NCBI GenBank assembly: GCA_907163345.1 | Contig: CAJQUN010000170.1 | Location: forward strand, 1,240,001 to 1,304,000 | Reading direction: 5' to 3' | DNA from: Haberlea rhodopensis | Lineage: Eukaryota; Streptophyta; Magnoliopsida; Lamiales; Gesneriaceae | Length of the DNA stretch: 64,000 nucleotides | In this document: piece after piece, positions 59,819 to 64,000 of the stretch | Numbering within the stretch: position 1 is the first letter of the stretch | Layout of the letters: each line of letters begins with the position of its first letter | Notes under the pieces: generated by a model | Database searches by the model: none | What the model was told of the DNA's origin: nothing | The model's input: only the letters and a program-made list of their open reading frames with translations | Program-made: the position numbers and the translations under genes

Positions 59819-60591
59819 TTGACCAGATTGTGCACACTTGAATTTCTTCATTCCAATCCATTTTTCATCACTTAATCTGCACACTAAGTAGATGCATTAG
59901 TATAACAAACACAAGTTTTGTTGATCATCAAAACTCAAAGATTGACCGGGGATAATTTAATGCTTTAAACGCAACCATGCGTTTAAGGCTCAACAACACT
60001 CGCGTACAAGCAAAACAAAATCCTTCAAAAACGCTTACTGAAATATTCTGAAGTTTTGCAGAGCAGTATCTGAGCCTTCAACGTGATCTTGAAGATCTAA
60101 GTATTCAAGTCTACTGCTCAAGAACACTCACGTATAAACAAAGTTTTATATCTTTTGAGAGAGTGTTGAGAAATTCATTGTAATACTAAGACGTTGTTCT
60201 GAAGTCATTTGTAATCGTTGTGGTTCTGTGTGGCTAGGAGTTTAGGCTATATGTGTGGTGGTCTAAGTAGCTTGTATACTGAAAAGTGTAAATCAAAGTC
60301 TTCTAGTGTAACTTTCCTACAAAGGAAGAAGGAGAGACGTAGAAACGTTTGTGCTTCGAACTTCCAGAAACAATCATTTTGTCATTTACTTTTTACCCTA
60401 CTGCATTTTGTTTCTGCCTTCAGTTAGTTATTCACAAGCCCCGTGGACTCTTTCCACACTATTTATTAGTTGGCCACTGCCTTACATTAAATTGAGACCA
60501 TACCGCAACAGTCTGCTGTAACCCAAAGAAAATATAATTTGAGTCAGTGTTTATTCAACCCCCTTCCAAACACTACATTGATCCTAACAAG

Positions 60592-60603
60592 TGGTATCAG
60601 AGC
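60592..60603 (+). other. Primer-binding site of the SIRE-like element
   Basis: TGGTATCAGAGC, initiator-Met tRNA type, two bases after the LTR end. The gag ATG follows at 60636. Confidence 0.88.
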
Positions 60604-60635
60604 ATGTGTTCTCAATTTATAGAATACTTGGATTG

Positions 60636-63200
60636 ATGGCCTTGTTCAACAAGATCCCAATGTTCTCTAAGGACGAGTATGAAGATTGGAGAATCCGGAT
60701 GCAAGCTCATTTGTGTGCTCAGGACGATGACATGTGGTACATCATTATTGACAGACCAATGAAGATTCTAAAAGTTACCACTGGCCCAGAAGTTTCAAGC
60801 GGTGGACCTCAGATGGTTGAGAATGACAGATCAACCTGGTCAAACGAGGAAAAGAAAAAGGCCAACCTGGATAATGTGGCCACTGAGACATTCTATTCAA
60901 AACATTAGACAAAAACATGTTCAAGAAAATCAAGATGTGTCCCACTACAAAAGATATCTGGGAAAAGATCGCACAACTATGCAAAGGAAACAACCAGACG
61001 AAAGAGAACAAGTTAATTGTTGCTCTAGCTTAATACGATGAAAGAGTTACAAGCATTATCAATGAACTTCACAGCCTTGGAAATGAGTACTCAAACAGTG
61101 ATATTGCTCTGAAAGTGATGAGAGGTCTCCCAAGAAAATGAGATGTAAAGTCCATAACAATGAGAGTCAAATTATCTAAATAAAATAGATCTACATGATC
61201 TATTTGATGACTTGAAAGCCAATGCGTTTGAACTGGGTATTCGATGTGATGATGAACCTAGCACTAGTCAACCAATGAAGGCCCTTGTTATATCAGAGTC
61301 CTTGTCTACTGCAGTAGAGATAACTCCAGAATAGATGTGTTCCGATGTGATGGTGATGTTTGTTAAGAAATTTGCAAATTCATGAAAAAGAGTCATAAGA
61401 CATATCAGGCTTATCCTATGAAGCACAACTCCAAATACAAATTAGGTGAAGATGATCGTGTGTGTTTCAACTGTCACAAACAAGGACATTTCATTGCTGA
61501 TTGTACCAGACCTAAGAAAGATGATAAAAAAAGAAGCTCCAAGGATTATCAGAAGTGCATAGACAAGAGAATATCATCTAGAAGGGCCAAAGAACAAAAG
61601 ATTCTCGTTGCTGAAGAGAACTAAAGCAAATGGGCTGATTCTGACTCAGATTCTGAGGAATCCACTGGATCATCCAGTGAGAGCGAAGATGAAGGAGTCC
61701 ACTGCCTCATGGCAAATGACGATACTGAGGTAACCGACTCTAATATTTTCTGAATTCTCAAATAGTGAAATAACCACTGCATTACAAGACATGATCAAAG
61801 AGTACTAGAAGTTGTACGAGTCCTTCGAGAATTATAATACTGAAAATACTAGCCCCACTGAACGGCAGACTAGCAAGCTTGGCTGTGAATATTCAAGTGT
61901 CTTAGAGAGCTTAAGGGCATGAGTAAGTCTACTCGAACTAGAAAAGGACAAAGTGCAATGCGAAAACCAACAACTTACTGATTTGGTTCGCGCATGGAAC
62001 ATGTCAGCAGCTAAAAAGGACAAAATACAAGAGTTACCAAGGTCTGTCGGTACTATGCTGGTATAGGTTATAATGATTATGACTGTAAAGACGATATCAC
62101 AAGTACTAAGCCATGTCTGGAGAAAAGAAAGGTAAAACCAATGAACTTTGTGAGATCCAGCACGGTATATGACCAATCTTGTCTGAAACAGAGCATGATG
62201 GACCAGCATACTTCAAAGAGCAAACTTCACATAAGGGTATATGCTTTGTTGACCCCGTAGAGAAGCCTAAGCCAGTACACAAGTCAACTTATGTACTTAT
62301 CTACTGGTCAAGCTACTCAACATGATAAACCTAGCTGGTATCATAATTGTAACCCTGTTCAAAGAAGATATATGCCTAATAACAGGAACCAAAGACCGAG
62401 ACAACATGTATACACACACGCCTTATCACAACTCTTATCGTATGCCACATCACAAAACACAAGCACCTCATTTCGCACACACGTTGCAGGACACACCTAA
62501 AACCCGAAGATTCAGGGTGATTCAAGTGTGGGTCACGAAAGGGCTAATCCCATCCGGACCCAAGTAGGATTGGGTACCAATGCTTTCATCGCTTTAATTG
62601 CAGAGATCTAGGATCCAACAAGTTCGGAACTCAGAGTGGTTTCTGGACAATGGATGTTCTAGACATATGACAGGAAGTGCATGTCTACTGTCTGAGTTAG
62701 TAGACTTTACCGGACCAAGAATAATGTTCGGTGACAACTCGAAAGGAAAATCACGGGTAATTGTAAGATTTTCCATGGTAACGTTATCATTAAAGATGTG
62801 CTATTGTTGAGAATCCGTGCTATAGCTTGATTAGCATTAGTCAACAATGCGATAATGGTCATTCATTAGAATTCAACCAGCACACTTGCACAATAAGATC
62901 TACTGATGATAATATATTGCTTGTAGGTAAGAGACACTAGAATACATATAAAATTGATTGAAATTTTGACCAACCCGCCTCACCTACTTGTTTCGCTGCC
63001 ATGTATTTCCAAAAATTGGATTTGACACAAGTGTTTGAGTCACTTAAATTTTAAAACTTGTCAATTTGCGTAAGCTAGATCTTGTTGATGGTCTGCCCCA
63101 GATAGAGTTCTCTAAAGATAAGATCTGCTATGCATGCCAACTTGGTAAGTAAATCAGGTTTACTTTTAAGAACCAAGATAGCAAATCTTCTTCTCGGTGT
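60636..63200 (+). pseudogene. Decayed gag and protease region of the SIRE-like copia element
   Basis: Gag opens at 60636 (MALFNKIPMFSKDEYEDW) and breaks near 60897, where an A run is one base short. Its continuation (KMCPTTKDIWEK, then MRGLPRK) is found in other frames with stops. A CCHC knuckle (CFNCHKQGHFIADC) lies at about 61466. The protease motif (FLDNGCSRHMTG) is near 62640. GAG-pre-integrase-like text (SLEFNQHTCTI) continues to about 63200 with many stops. No integrase catalytic core or reverse transcriptase is visible before the window ends. Confidence 0.85.
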
Positions 63201-64000
63201 CTAGAGTCGTTGTATATAGAGATTTTAGTTAATTAATTGGCGTGTATGCCAGTCCGAGCCCTTTTTTAGCTAAGTATACAAGAGAATGAGTCCAACCTTA
63301 CAAAATAAATAAATGAGAAAATAATAAAATAAAATGGACTTTCAAGTTCTGTCACAGTCTTCGTCTCCCATCTAATTCCACCTTTCATTTGTCTCAATTT
63401 AAATTTTTTTCTAGTGGTCTAAGTTCCAAGTCTTTGCGAGTAGATCCATTACAACTTGCAAAGACCTATTCAAATATTAAAATGTTAACTATATCAAGTC
63501 TTTTGAATTGTGAATTTAATTTTAAAAGGCTGATTCCTTTTCTTAAAATTTACCAAATAATACATATAATTTTTTAAAACCAAATTTTTTTCCTTAAAAA
63601 TACCCTTATTAAATTAAATGATGTTATTTTGCATCAAAACTTTTCTGTCTTAAATAAACGTACGAGGTCGAACCTTCGTCAAATTTTCAAGATTGGCTGC
63701 TCACTTTTGGCTTGATATACCAACACATCCGATCTCAGTCTATCTCGTTAACTATTTGAGTCCTTTACAAAATGGAAATTATTCAAAAGGCGACTTAATG
63801 CTTATTTTCGTTTTGATTTTATTTAAACATTTTAATATTTGAACTTCTTTTTGGGCTAAATAATTTTCTGCACATTTGAAGACTTGAAATCGAGTCTTTC
63901 CAAAATAGAGAAGGGTTCTTATCAGTTAGACTAGACCGCTCAAAATTTGAACTTTAGCCAAGGAAACCCATACATCAACCTTATTAAATGAAGCATGAAA
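63201..64000. other. AT-rich sequence right of the SIRE-like remnant
   Basis: No coding similarity to the retroelement is seen after about 63200. It could be another insertion or genomic flank. No gene, RNA or repeat was recognised. Confidence 0.4.

Larger units (their letters stand above)
54836..59995 (-). mobile_element. Gag-only LTR retrotransposon (TR-GAG type), 5.2 kb, inserted in the SIRE-like LTR
   Basis: Two LTRs of about 1.4 kb (54836-56220 and 58583-59995) are nearly identical. On the minus strand the primer site TGGTATCAGAGCCA lies just inside the right LTR (near 58581-58568) and a purine tract AAAAAGGGGGAGAT just inside the left. ACACT at 53425-53429 and 59996-60000 is the probable target duplication. 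The only gene is a complete gag; protease, integrase, RT and RNase H are absent, so it depends on proteins supplied in trans. The outer 'tgttgg' of the left LTR is missing next to the 53430-54835 segment. Confidence 0.88.
58583..59995 (-). repeat. 5' LTR of the gag-only element (1413 bp)
   Basis: Plus-strand ends are TGTTGGAATC and GGCTCAACA. It includes the tandem CTCTTCCCGAG units (58880-59005), a minus-strand TATAAATA (59312-59305) and the palindrome array (59374-59818). Confidence 0.95.
52443..63200 (+). mobile_element. SIRE-like Ty1/copia element, 5' part, decayed and carrying nested insertions
   Basis: Its 5' LTR starts TGTTGGAAGT at 52443 and ends CCTAACA at 60589, followed by the primer site TGGTATCAGAGC. 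Without the insertions the LTR is about 1.1 kb in three pieces: 52443-52759, 53212-53429 and 60001-60589. A TATA box is at 53370-53377. Gag, CCHC, protease and GAG-pre-integrase remnants follow to about 63200. No 3' LTR lies in the window. Gag (FSKDEYEDWRIRMQAH) is of the SIRE/Maximus kind, by family resemblance. Confidence 0.85.

Overview
This is nuclear plant DNA, very probably from a eudicot. The evidence is spliced GT-AG genes of unmistakable plant type (ROP GTPase, CYP714-like P450, plant eIF4G with its conserved eIF4E-binding block), AT-rich intergenic DNA, and many LTR retrotransposons whose primer sites match initiator-Met tRNA. Details of the proteins and repeats suggest an asterid, perhaps Lamiales, but that is a guess.

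Host genes, left to right: (1) 77-2783, minus, 5' part of an hnRNP Q-like RNA-binding protein that runs off the left edge; (2) 4929-7589, minus, tubulin-folding cofactor A; (3) 18846-21677, minus, a nucleotide-diphospho-sugar transferase; (4) 24196-27105, minus, a ROP/RAC small GTPase; (5) 35640-38610, minus, a CYP714-like P450 with two frameshifts; (6) 39503-41308, minus, ribosomal protein L37a with one frameshift; (7) 43533-51060, plus, eIF4G with three frameshifts. The genes are functionally unrelated, as expected of a plant chromosome arm. Exon limits were set by reading splice sites and checking phase across every junction.

Mobile DNA fills most of the rest. 8161-11162 is a hAT transposon inside a TA microsatellite. 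11994-18807 is a fairly young Ty1/copia element with perfect CAAAC target duplications; it sits 38 bp past the stop codon of gene 3 and is itself split by a 1955-bp solo LTR. A TRIM-like miniature retrotransposon lies in an intron of the ROP gene. 28014-30790 is a remnant with a long LTR. 33157-35312 is a non-autonomous hAT-like element that carries about 1.1 kb of 44-bp minisatellite. 52443 to about 63200 is a decayed SIRE-like copia element whose 5' LTR holds a 452-bp hAT MITE, an unresolved 1.4-kb segment and a gag-only retrotransposon (TR-GAG type, 54836-59995).

The most interesting signals are these. The gag-only element has dense palindromes immediately upstream of the TATA box in both LTRs. 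One hAT-type element has apparently captured a minisatellite. Three hAT-type elements each carry a different self-complementary subterminal motif. Single-base indels, mostly in short homopolymers, break otherwise conserved genes (P450, L37a, eIF4G); they may be consensus errors and should be resolved before any of these genes is called a pseudogene. I found no clear evidence for an entirely new system.
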